DNA of 64,000 nt from Aristolochia californica (Eukaryota > Streptophyta > Magnoliopsida > Piperales > Aristolochiaceae), in the NCBI GenBank assembly GCA_029961685.1, contig JARWKL010000015.1, forward strand, positions 15,312,801 through 15,376,800. Direction: 5' to 3'. The notes beneath the pieces were generated by a model, which saw only the letters and a program-made list of their open reading frames with translations, had not been told where the DNA came from and made no database searches. A program made the translations under genes and the position numbers. How positions within the stretch are numbered: the stretch's first letter is position 1; every line of letters starts with the position of its first letter. Positions 51,016-61,900 of the stretch are shown here, piece by piece.

Positions 51016-52257
51016 ATCTTTTCCATTGATTGCAGAACCTAATATATAAAAATCTAAAAGAGTTTACAATCCCTTAAATATCACAGATACTTTTTGGAAT
51101 TATCTCTCTACATTTGTGCATTTCAGTTTTGGATGTTCACTTTTTTTTCAAATCCAAACATGAGTTTTCACTCTCCATTTTTCTCGTAAACAAAATGAGA
51201 GGGAAAATAGATCACAACAAAAAGAAAATTTTAGAGTTTATGTATGCAAATAAATTGAAAACTAAAACAAATGTAAGTGAAGAAAAATTTTTCACGCACT
51301 TAAAACGAACACCAAAGTTTTGTTATCCATGTTTGGGAAATTCCACTAGTACAACCCCTAATAGCTTGAAATTTTATAAGAAAGAGATTTCTAATTGATC
51401 CTATCAAGATTTAAATATGGATTTGCATGCCTGGAACAAGTTGAAGATGCAAATGACCTAATGATCCAAAAATTTTGCGTAGAAAGAATTAAATTCTCAA
51501 GTAAATGTGCGGTGGAATATTCACCCGAGCCAAACAACACACTTTTTGCCAATTTACAAATAGCTGACCTAACACTCGTAGATCATCGTAAAGGTTTTGA
51601 TCGAATAATGATGCATAACGGCTATAATTTTTGATAGAAATGAATTATGATTTGGGAGTCAACACTCAGTTAAAAATGCCTCACCCTCCATTTTTGAATG
51701 ATTGCAAAACCTAATATATAAAAATTTAAAAGAGTTTACAATGCCTAAAAATCACATATACTTTTTGGAAATTTTTGGAAAATCACTAAAAAATAAAAAT
51801 TTAAGAGTTTATGTATGCAAAAAATTGAAAACTATAATAAATGAAGTGAAGAAAAATATTAGACGCACTAAAAATGAACACCAAAGTTTTTATTATCCGT
51901 GTTTTGGAAATTCCACCAGTACAACCCCTAATATCATGGAATTTTATAAGAAAAAGATTTTTAATTGATCCTCACATGATTTAAATATGGATATGCATGC
52001 CTTAAACATGTTGAAGATGTAAATGACCTAATGATCCAAAAATTTAAAGGAGAAGAAAAAATGAAATTCTCAAGTTAACGTGCGGTGGGATATTCTCCCG
52101 AGCCAAACAACCCACTTTTTTCCCATTTAATAAATTCTGACCTAACAATCGTAGATCATCATAAAGGTTTTTGTTCGATAAATGATGTGTAACAATAATA
52201 ATTTTTTTTAGAAATGACTTATGGTTTGGGAGACAACACTCACGTAAAATTCCAAGC

Positions 52258-52697
52258 CCCCCCCTTTTCCCCTTTTTCTGATGATTGCATAAATTAATAT
52301 ATAAAAAACTAAAAGAGTTTGCAAAAAATCATAGATACTTTTTGGAATTATCTCTCTCTGTATTTGTGCAATTCCATTTTGGATGTTCTATTTTTTTTCA
52401 AATCCAAACTAGAGTGTTCACACTCCCTTTGTTCTCGTAAACCAAAAGATATGGCAAATAGATCTCAACAAAATGACCCCTCCTTTTTCCCCTTTTTCTG
52501 ATGATTGCATAAACTAATATATAAAAAACTAAAAGAGTTTACAAAAAATCATAGATACTTTTTGGAATTATCTCTCTCTGCATTTGTGCATTTCCATTTT
52601 GGATGTTCTATTTTTTTTCAAATCCAAACTAGAGTGTTCACACTCCCTTTTTTCTTGTAAACAAAAAAGATAAGGCAAATAGATCACAACAAAATGA
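52258..52697 (+). repeat. 220-bp sub-monomer tandem duplication
   Basis: CCTTTTTCTGATGATTGCAT begins at 52271 and again at 52491. Each unit runs from the C-site through the T-rich landmark (with the shared variants GGATGTTCTATTTT and AACTAGAGTGTTCACAC) to CAACAAAATGA. The join reads CAACAAAATGACCCCTCC. The unit is about one third of a monomer, so it is a local replication or repair event rather than exchange between aligned monomers. Confidence 0.9.
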
Positions 52698-54510
52698 AAA
52701 TTTAAGAGTTTATGTATGCAAAAAATTGAAAACTATAATAAATGTAAGTGGAGATAAAAATTAGATGCACTAAAAATGAACACCAAAGTTTTTATTATCC
52801 GTGTTTGGGAAATTCCACTAGTACAACCCTAATTTCATTGAATTTTATAATTGAATTTTATCAGAAAGAGATTCCTAATTGATCCTCACAAGATTTAAAT
52901 ATGGATATGCATGCCGGAAACATGTTGAAGATGCAAATGACCTAATGATCCAAACATTTCAAGTAGAAAAAATTAAATTCTCAAGTTAGCGTGCGGTTGG
53001 ATATTCACCCAAGCCAAACAACCCATTTTTTACCATTTAATAAATTCTGACCTAACAATCGTTGATCATCGAATGGTTATTGTTCGATTAATGATGCGTA
53101 ATGGCAATAATTTTTGTTAGAAATGACTTATGGTTTGGGAGACAACACTCAAGCAAAATCCCATGCATCCACACCCCCCCACTGCCCCCTCCCTTTTCTG
53201 ATGATTGCATAACCTATTATATAAAAAACTTAAAGAGTTTACATAAAATCAAAGATACTTTTTGGAATTATCTCTCTATGCATGTGTGCATTTCCATTTT
53301 GGATGTTCAATTTTTTTTCAAATTCAAACTTGAGTCCAAAAAGATACGGCAAATATAACACAACAAAATCAAAATTTTAGAGTTGATGTATGCAAAAAAT
53401 TGAAAACTATAATAAATGTAAGTGAAGAAAACATTTTCACGAACTAAAAATGAACATCACAGTTTTGTTATCCATGTTTTGGAAATTCCACTAGTACAAC
53501 CCCTAATAGCTTGGAATTTTATAATAAAGTGATTTCAAATTGATCCTAAATGATTTTAAATATGGATATGCATGCGTGAAACATGTTCAAGATGCAAATG
53601 ACCTAATGATCCAAAAATTTCAAGGAGTAGAAAAAATTAAATTCTCAAGTTAATGTGTGGTCGGATATTCACCCGCGCGAAACAACCCACTTTTTGCCCA
53701 TTTAAAAAAACTTGACCTATAAATCATAGATCATCGTACAATTTATTATCGATTCATGATGAAGAAGGCAATATTACTTGTTATAAATGACTTATGGTTT
53801 GGGAGTCAACACTCAATTAAAATTCTCACGCCCCTCCCCTTTCCATTGATTACCGAACTTGATATATAAAAATCTAAAAGAGTTTACAATGCCTAAAAAT
53901 CACAGATACTTTTTGGAATTATCTCTCTCTGTATTTGTGCATTTCCATTTTGGATGTTCTATTTTTTTTTAAATCCAAACAAGAGTTTTCACATTCCCTT
54001 TGTTCTCGTGAACAAAAAGATAAGGCAAATAGATCACAACAAACTGAAAATATTAGAGTTGATGTACACAAAAAATTGTAAACTATAATAACTGTAAGTG
54101 AAGAAAATATTTTCACGCACTAAAAATGAACGCCATAGTTTTGTTATCCATGTTTGTGATATTCCACTAGTACAACCCCTAATAGCTTGGAATTTTATAG
54201 AAAGAGATTTCTAATTGATCCTAACATGATTTTAAATATGGATATGCATGCCTAAAACATGTTGAAGATGCAAATGACTTAATGATCCAAAAATTTCAAA
54301 GAGTAGAAAAAATTAAATTTTCAAGTTAAGGTGTGGTCGGTTATTCACCCGCGCGAAACAACCCACTTTTTTCCCTTTTACAAAAATCTGACCTATAAAT
54401 CATAGATCATCGTAAAGGTTTTGATCGATTCATGATGCAGAAGCTAATACTATTTGTTAGAAATGACTTATGGTTTGGGAGTCAACACTCAGTTCAAATA
54501 CAATCGCCTT

Positions 54511-54533
54511 CCCCCCCCCCCCCCCCCCCCCCC
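54511..54533 (+). repeat. Poly-C tract (23 C)
   Basis: 23 C at the standard C-site. Confidence 0.94.
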
Positions 54534-55875
54534 ACTTTTCCATTCATTATCGAACTTGATATATAAAAATCTAAAAGAGTTTATAATGCCTAAAAATCAG
54601 AGATACTTTTTGGAATTATCTCTCTCTGCATTTGTGCTTTTCCATTTTGGATGTTCAATTTTTTTTCAAATCAAAACTTGAGTTTTAACACTCCCTTTTT
54701 TCTCGTAAACAAAAAGATAAGGCAAATAGATCACAACAAAATGAAAATTTTAGAGTTTATGTATGCAAAAAATTGAAAACTATAATAAATGTAAGTGAAG
54801 AAAAATATTAGATGCACTAAAAATGAACACCAAAGTTTTTATTATCCGTGTTTGGGAAATTCCACTAATACAACCCCTAATATCATAGAAATTCATAAGA
54901 AAGAGATTTATAATTGATCACATGATTTAAATATGGATATGCATGCCTGAAACATGTTGAAGATGTAAATGACCTATTGAACCAAAAATTTCAAGGAGAA
55001 GAAAAAAATAAATTCTTCAGTTAACGTGCGGTGGAATATTCACCCGAGCCCAACAACCCACTTTTGCCCATTTAATAAATTCTGACCTTACCAACATAGA
55101 ATATCGAAAAGGTTTTTGTTCGATTAATGATGCGTAATGGCAATAGTTTTTGTTATAAATGACTTATGGTTTGGGAGACAACACTGAGGAAAATTGCCCC
55201 CACCCCCCCGCCCCTTTTCTGATGATTGCATAAACTAATTTATAAAATACTAAAAGAGTTTACAAAAAATCATAGATACTTTTTGGAATTATCTCTCTCT
55301 GCATTTGTGCATTTCTATTTTGGATGTTCAATTATTTTTCAAATCCAAACTAGAGTTTTCAAACTCCCTTTTTTTCTTGTAAACAAAAAGATAAGGCAAA
55401 TAGATCACAACAAAATGAGAATTTTAGAGTTGATGTATGCAAAAAATTGAAAACTATAATAGGTGAAGAAAATTTTTTCACACACTAAAAATGAACACCA
55501 AAGTTTTATTATCCATGTTTGCAAAATTCCACTAGTACAACCCCTAATAGCTTGGAATTTTATAAGAAAGAGATTTCTAATTGATCCTAACATGATTTTC
55601 AAGATGGATATGCATGCATGAAACATGTTGAAGATGCAAATGACCTAATGATCCAATAATTTCAAGGAGGAGAAAAAATTAAATTTTCAAGTTAACATGT
55701 GGTGGGATATTCACCCGAACGAAACAATCCACTTTTTGCCCATTTACAAAAAAACCTGACCTATAAATCATAGATCATCATAAAAGTTTTCATCGATTCA
55801 TGATGCAGAAGGTAATAATATTTGTTAGATATGATTTATGGTTTCGGAGTCAACACTCAGTCAAATTCCCTTGCA

Positions 55876-55905
55876 CCCCCCCACCCCCCCACCCCCCCCC
55901 CCCCC
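55876..55905 (+). repeat. C-rich tract with three runs (7, 7 and 14 C)
   Basis: Three C runs separated by single A, at the standard C-site. The regular interruption suggests slippage of a short C(n)A unit. Confidence 0.92.
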
Positions 55906-58230
55906 TTTTCCATTGATTACCAAACTTGATATTTAAAAATCCAAAAGATTTTACAATCCCTAAAAATCATAGATACCTTTTGGAATTATCTCTCTATGCA
56001 TTTGTGCTTTTCCATTTTGGATGTTCAATTTTTTTTCAAATTGAAACTTGAGTTTTCACTCCCTTTTTTTCTCGTAAACAAAAAGATCCGACAAGTAGAT
56101 AACAGCAAAATGAAAAATTTATAGTTTATGTATGCAAAAAATTGAAAACTATATTAAATGTAAGTTATGAAAAAATTTTCACGCACTAAAAATGAACACC
56201 AAAGTTTGTTATCCTTGTTTGGCAAATTCCTCTAGTACAACCCCTAATGGCTTGGAATTTTATATGCAAGAGATTTCTAATTGATCCTAACAAGATTTAA
56301 ATATGGATATGCATGTTTGAAACTTGTTGAAGATGCAAATGACCTAATGATTCAAAAGCTTCAAAGAGTAGAAAAAATTAAATTCTAAGGTTAACGTGCG
56401 GTGGGATATTTACCAGAGCCAAACAACCCACTTTTTTCCAATTTATAAAAAGCTGACCTAACAATCATAGATCATCGTAAAGGTTTTGATTGATTAATGA
56501 TGCGTAGTGGCTATAATTTTTTTTAGAAATGACTTATGGTTTGGGAGTCAACACTCTGTTAAAAATGCCTCGCCCCCCGTTTTCTAATGATTGAAAACGT
56601 TATAATATAAAAAACTAAAAGAGTTTACAATCCCTAAAAATCATTGATACTTTCTGGAATTATCTCTCTCACCATTTGTGCATTTCAATTATCGATGTTC
56701 AATTTTTTTTCATATCAAAACTTGAGTTTCCACTCTCTCTTTTTTCTCATAAACAAAAAGATAAGGCAAATTGATCACAACACAATGACAATTTTTGAGT
56801 TTATGTATGCCAAAAATTGAAAAATTATAATAAATGTCAGTGAAGAAAATTTTTTCACGCACTAAAAATGAACACGAAAGTTTTGTTATGCCTGTTTGTG
56901 AAATTCCTCAAATACAACCCCAAATAGCTTGGAATTTTATGAGAAAGAGATTTCTAATTGATCTAACAAGATTTAAATATGGATATGCATGCCTGAAACA
57001 TGTTGAAGAGGCAAATGACCTAATGATTTAAAAGTTTCAAGGAATAAAAAAATTAAATTCTAAAGTTAACATGCGGTGGGATATTTGTTAGAGCCAAACA
57101 ACCCACTTTTTTTCCTATTTACAAAAACCTGACCTAACAATCATAGATCATCGTAAATGTTTTGATTGATTAATGATGCATAATGGCTATAATTTCTATT
57201 AGAAATGACTTATGGGTTAGTCAACACTCAGTTAAAAATGCCTCGACCTCCATTTTCCGATGACTGTAAAACCTAATATATAAAAAACTAAAAGCGTTTA
57301 CAATCCCTAAAAATCACAAAAACTTTTTCGAAGTATCTCTCTCAGCATTTGTCTATTTCAATTTTGGATGTTCAATTTTTTTTCAAATCCAAACTTGAGT
57401 TTTCACTCTCCCATTTTTCTCATAAACAAAAAAGATAAAGCAAATAGATCACAACAAAATAAAAATTTTCGAGTTTATGTATGGAAAAATTGAAAACTAT
57501 AATAAATGTAAGTGAAGAAAAAGATTTCACGCACTAAAAATGACCACCAAAGTTTTTATTATTCATGTTTGGGAAATTCCACTATTACAACTCCTAATAA
57601 CATGGAGTTTTAAAAGAAAGACATTTCTAATTGATGCTAACATTTTTCAAATATGGATATGCATGCATGAAACATGTTGAAGATGCAAATGACCTAATGA
57701 CCAAAAAATTTCAAGGAGTGGAAAAAATTAAATTCTTAAGTTAACGTGCGGTGGAATATTCACCTGAGCCAAACAACCCACTTTTTCTCAATTAATAATT
57801 GCGGACCGAACAATCATAGATCATTGTAAAGGTTTTGATCAATTAATGATGTGTAACGGCAATAAGTTTTGTTAGAAATGACTTATGGTTTGGGAATCAA
57901 CACTCAGTTAAAAATGCCTCACCCCCTGTTTTTCAATGATTGCAAAACATGATATATAAAAAACTAAAAGCGTTACAATCCTTCAAAATCACAGATTCTT
58001 TTTGGTATTATCTCTCTCAGCATTTGTACATTTCGATTTTGGATATTCAATTTTTTTTCAAATCCAAACTTGAGTTTTCACTCTCCCATTTTTCTCGTAA
58101 ACAAAAAAGATAAACCAAATATACCACAACAACATTAAAATTTTAGAGTTTATGGATGCAAAAAATTGAAAAATATAAAAAATTTAAGTGAAGAAAAAAA
58201 TTTCACGAACTAAAAATGAACACCAAAGTT

Positions 58231-58917
58231 TAGTAAAACAGAGTAAGCTCAACCTAGGAACATCTTAACAACAATCAAGAAGAAAGCCAACGCCAAAGCT
58301 GATTTTGTCCCACCACACGCTCTTAGAAGAGCTTTAATGGCTTCTGGACTTATAGAAGAAGAAACTAAAATAAAATGAACAGGGAATAGGTATTACTCTG
58401 GATGCGATTTGTTGCTGAAGAACACATCTATTTATAGGTGATTTGCAGCACTGAATCGAGGAAGACAACTGGGAGACAACTATGAAAATAAGAGAAAAGA
58501 AGCTTCCTTTCTCTTCCGACGCCGATGGGGGCCTTTGTCCGTTGTGAAGGTTAGTACAGAATGCACCTCTGTTTTTCTCTGCTTCCATTAATTCCCGTTC
58601 ACACTTAAGTCTTTTAATTTTTCCCTTCATACTTGGGTCTCTCATTCGTGACTAAGGGCATACCCAGACCCCGCCGCCAACGGAGCCAGCCCCCTTGGAC
58701 AACCGTCGGGGTTGACGCCCCAAACCCTGCCTTCATTTTACTGTTTCTTCACAAATAACCATTGCGGTCACAATATTACCTCATCAGCGTCTAAGCCGGA
58801 ACCACTAACTAATTTACTCACTATCGACATTGACCTCCTCATAATTGGGGGCCAGTGAATACATTACATTAACAGTAACTTGAGAGAGGTGAGCATTCAC
58901 ACACTACAAGTTTTTGT
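58231..58917 (-). mobile_element. Unidentified 687-bp insertion with target duplication
   Basis: A block of clearly higher G+C, unrelated to the satellite, interrupts CACCAAAGTTTTTGTTATCC. AAGTT(T) stands on both sides (58226-58231 and 58918-58923), so it arrived by insertion with a 5-6 bp target duplication. The ends are TAGTAAAAC and CACACTAC, with only a weak TAGT/ACTA inversion and no clear TG...CA. Minus-strand CTATAAATAG (58428-58437) is a good TATA box with about 200 bp beyond it. A G+C-rich patch lies at 58660-58735. A 103-codon minus frame (58334-58645) runs across the TATA box and is unlikely to be real. It could be a solo LTR or TRIM with degraded ends, a non-autonomous DNA element, or a captured promoter segment. 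Confidence 0.6.
58428..58437 (-). promoter_or_regulatory. Candidate TATA box in the 687-bp insertion
   Basis: CTATAAATAG on the minus strand, within a G+C-richer insertion and about 200 bp from its left end. The position would fit an LTR or a short promoter fragment. Confidence 0.45.
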
Positions 58918-61900
58918 TATCCATGTTTGCGAAATTCCACTAGTACAACCCTTAATAGCATAGAGTTTTATAAGAAAGAGATTTCTAATTGATCCTAACA
59001 TGTTTCAAATATGGACATGCATGCCTGAAACATGTTGAAGATGCAAATGACCTAATGACCAAAAAATTTCGAGTAGAAAAAGTAAAATTCTCAAGTTAAC
59101 GTACATACAAACAACCAATTTTTTACCATTTAAAAAAAGCTGACCTATAAATCATAGATCATTGTAAAGGTTTTGATCGGTTAATGATGCATAACGGCAA
59201 TAATTTTTGTTAGAAATGACTTATGGTTTGGGAGTCAACACTCAGTTAAAATCCCCCCCCCCCCCCCGTTTCCATATATTGTAGAACATAATATATAAAA
59301 AAAATGAACAACCCCTAATAGCTTGGAATTTTATAAGAAAGATATTTCTAATTGATCCTAACAAGATTTAAATACTGATATGCATTCCTGAAACATGTTG
59401 AAGATGCAAATGACCTAATGATTCAAAATTTTCAAGGAGTAAAAAAATTAAATTCTCAAGTTAACGTGCGGTGGGATATTTTCTAGAGCCAAACAACCCA
59501 TTTTTTTGCCTATTTACAAAAAGCCGACCAAACAATCATAGATCATCGTAAAGGTTTTGATCCATTAATGATGCGTAATGGCTATAATTTTTGTTAGAAA
59601 TGACTTTTGGTTTGGGAGTCAACACTTAGTTAAAAATGCCTCGCCCCCCATTTTTCGATGATTACAAAACCTAATATATAATCAAATAAAGGAGTTTACA
59701 ATCCCTAAAAATAACATATACTTTTTGGAATTATCTCTCTCAGCATTTGTGCACTTCGATTTTGGATGTTCAATTTTTTTCAAATCCAAACTTGAGTTTT
59801 CACTCACCCATTTTCTCGTAAACAAAAAAGATAAGCAAATAGATCAAAAGAAAATGAAAATTTTAGAGTTTATGTATGAAAAAAATTGAAAACTATAATA
59901 AATGTAAGTGAAGAAAAAATTGTCATGCACTAAAAATGAACACCAAAGTTTTTGTTATCTATGTTTGGGAAATTCCAATAGTACAACCCCCAATAGCATT
60001 GAATTTTATAAGAAAAATATTTTTAATTGATCCTAACATGTTTCAAATATGGATATGCATGCCTGAAGCATGTTGAAAATGCAAATGACCTAATGATCCA
60101 AAAATTTCAAGTAGAAAAAATTAAATTTTCAAGTTAACGTACGGTGGGATATTCATCCGGGCCAAAAAACCCACTTTTCCCATTTAATACAAGCTGAACT
60201 ATAAATCATAGATCATCTAAAAGGTTTTAATCGATTAATGGTGCAAACCTAATATATAAAAAAATAGTTTAAAATCCAAAAAAATCATATATACATTTTG
60301 GAATTATCTCTCTTTGCATTTATGCATTTCCATTTTGGATGTTCAATTTTTTTTCAAATCCAAAATCGAGTTTTCACTCTCCCTTTTTTCTCGTAAAAAA
60401 AATGATAAGGCATATAGATCACAACAAAATGAAAGTTTTAGAGTTTTTGTATACAAAAAATTGAAAACTATAATAAATATAAGTGAATAAAATTTTTTCA
60501 CGCACTTAAAATGAACACCAAAGTTTTGTTATCCATGTTAGGGAAATTCTACTAGTACAACCCCTAATAGCTTGGAGTTTTATAAGAAAGAGATTTCAAA
60601 TCGTTCCTAACATGATTTTAAATATGGATATGCATGCCTGAAACATGTTGAAGATGCATATGACCTAATGATTAACAATTTCAAGGAGTAGAAAAATTAA
60701 ATTCTCAAGTTAACGTGTAGTGGGATATCCACCCGAACCAAACAACCCATTTTTTGCCCATTTACAAAAAGTTGACCTATAAATCATAGATCACTGTAAA
60801 GGTTTTGATTGATTAATGATGTGTAACGGCAATAATTTTTGTTAAAAATGACTTATGTTTTGGGAGTCAACGCTCAGTTAAAATTCCCTTTCCCTCCCTT
60901 TTCCATTGATTGCAGAACCTAATATATAAAAATCTTAAAGAGTTTACATTCCTTAAAAATCACAGATACTTTTTGGAATTATCTCTCTCTGCATTTGAGC
61001 ATTTCCATTTTGGATGTTCAATTTTTTGTGAAATCCAAACTTGAGTTTTCACTCTCCTTTTTTTTTCTCGTAAACAAAATGATCAGGCAAATAGATCACA
61101 ACAAAATGAAAATTTAAGAGTTTATGTTTTTATAAAATTGAAAAATAAAAGTAAGTGAAGAAAAAAATTTCACGCAATTAAAATGAAAACTAATGTTTTG
61201 TTATCCATGTTTGGGAAATTCCACTAGTGCAACCCCAAATAGCTTGGAATTTTATGAGAAAGAGATTTCTAATCCTAACAAGATTTAAATATGGATGTGC
61301 ATGCCCGAAACATATTGAAGATGCAAATGACCTAATGATTTAAAATTTTCTAGGTGTAGAAAAAAATAAACTCTCAAGTTAACGTGCGGTGGGATATTTA
61401 CCAGAGCCAAACAACCCAATTTTTGGCTACTTACAAAAACCTAACCTAACAATCATAGATCATCATAAAGGTTTTGATCGATTAATGAAGTGTAATGGCT
61501 ATAATTTTTGTTAGAAATGACTTATGGTTTGGGAGTCAAGACTCAGTTAAAAATACCTCACCCCCCATTTTTCGATGATTGCAAAACCTAATATACAAAA
61601 AACTATAAGAGTTAAAAGTCACTAAAAGTCACAGATACTTTTTGGAATTATGTCCTCAACATTTGTGTATTTCGATTTTGGATGTTTAATTTTTTTTCAA
61701 ATTCAAACTTGAGTTTTCACTCTCCCATTTTTCTCGTAAACAAAAAAGACTAGGCAAATAGATCACAACAAAATGAAAAATATAGAGTTTATGTATGCAA
61801 AAAATTGAAAGCTATAATAAATGTAAGTGAAGAAAAACTTTTCACGCACTAAAAATAACCACCAAAGTTTTTGTTATCCATGTTTGGAAAATTTCACTAG

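Larger units (their letters stand above)
41970..58230 (+). repeat. Satellite array, segment 8 (about 24 monomers)
   Basis: Landmarks fall near 42563, 43230, 43903, 44579, 44977, 45635, 46334, 47012, 47683, 48359, 49047, 49766, 50432, 51133, 52383, 52603, 53303, 53954, 54651, 55324, 56021, 56695, 57369 and 58043. Irregular steps mark rearrangements. A deletion of about 280 bp lies near 44766 (CCAAAGTTTTT joined to GATCGATTAATG). About 45 bp are missing near 49137 and about 100 bp near 51770, where the landmark is lost. A 220-bp tandem duplication lies at 52258-52697. C-site expansions are dense between 48.9 and 55.9 kb. No host gene or RNA gene seen. Confidence 0.95.

Noticed and set aside
58334..58645. 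103-codon minus-strand frame in the orphan insertion
   Set aside because: It reads through the candidate TATA box, has no recognisable domain and ends in low-complexity Phe/Ser. Not supported as a gene.
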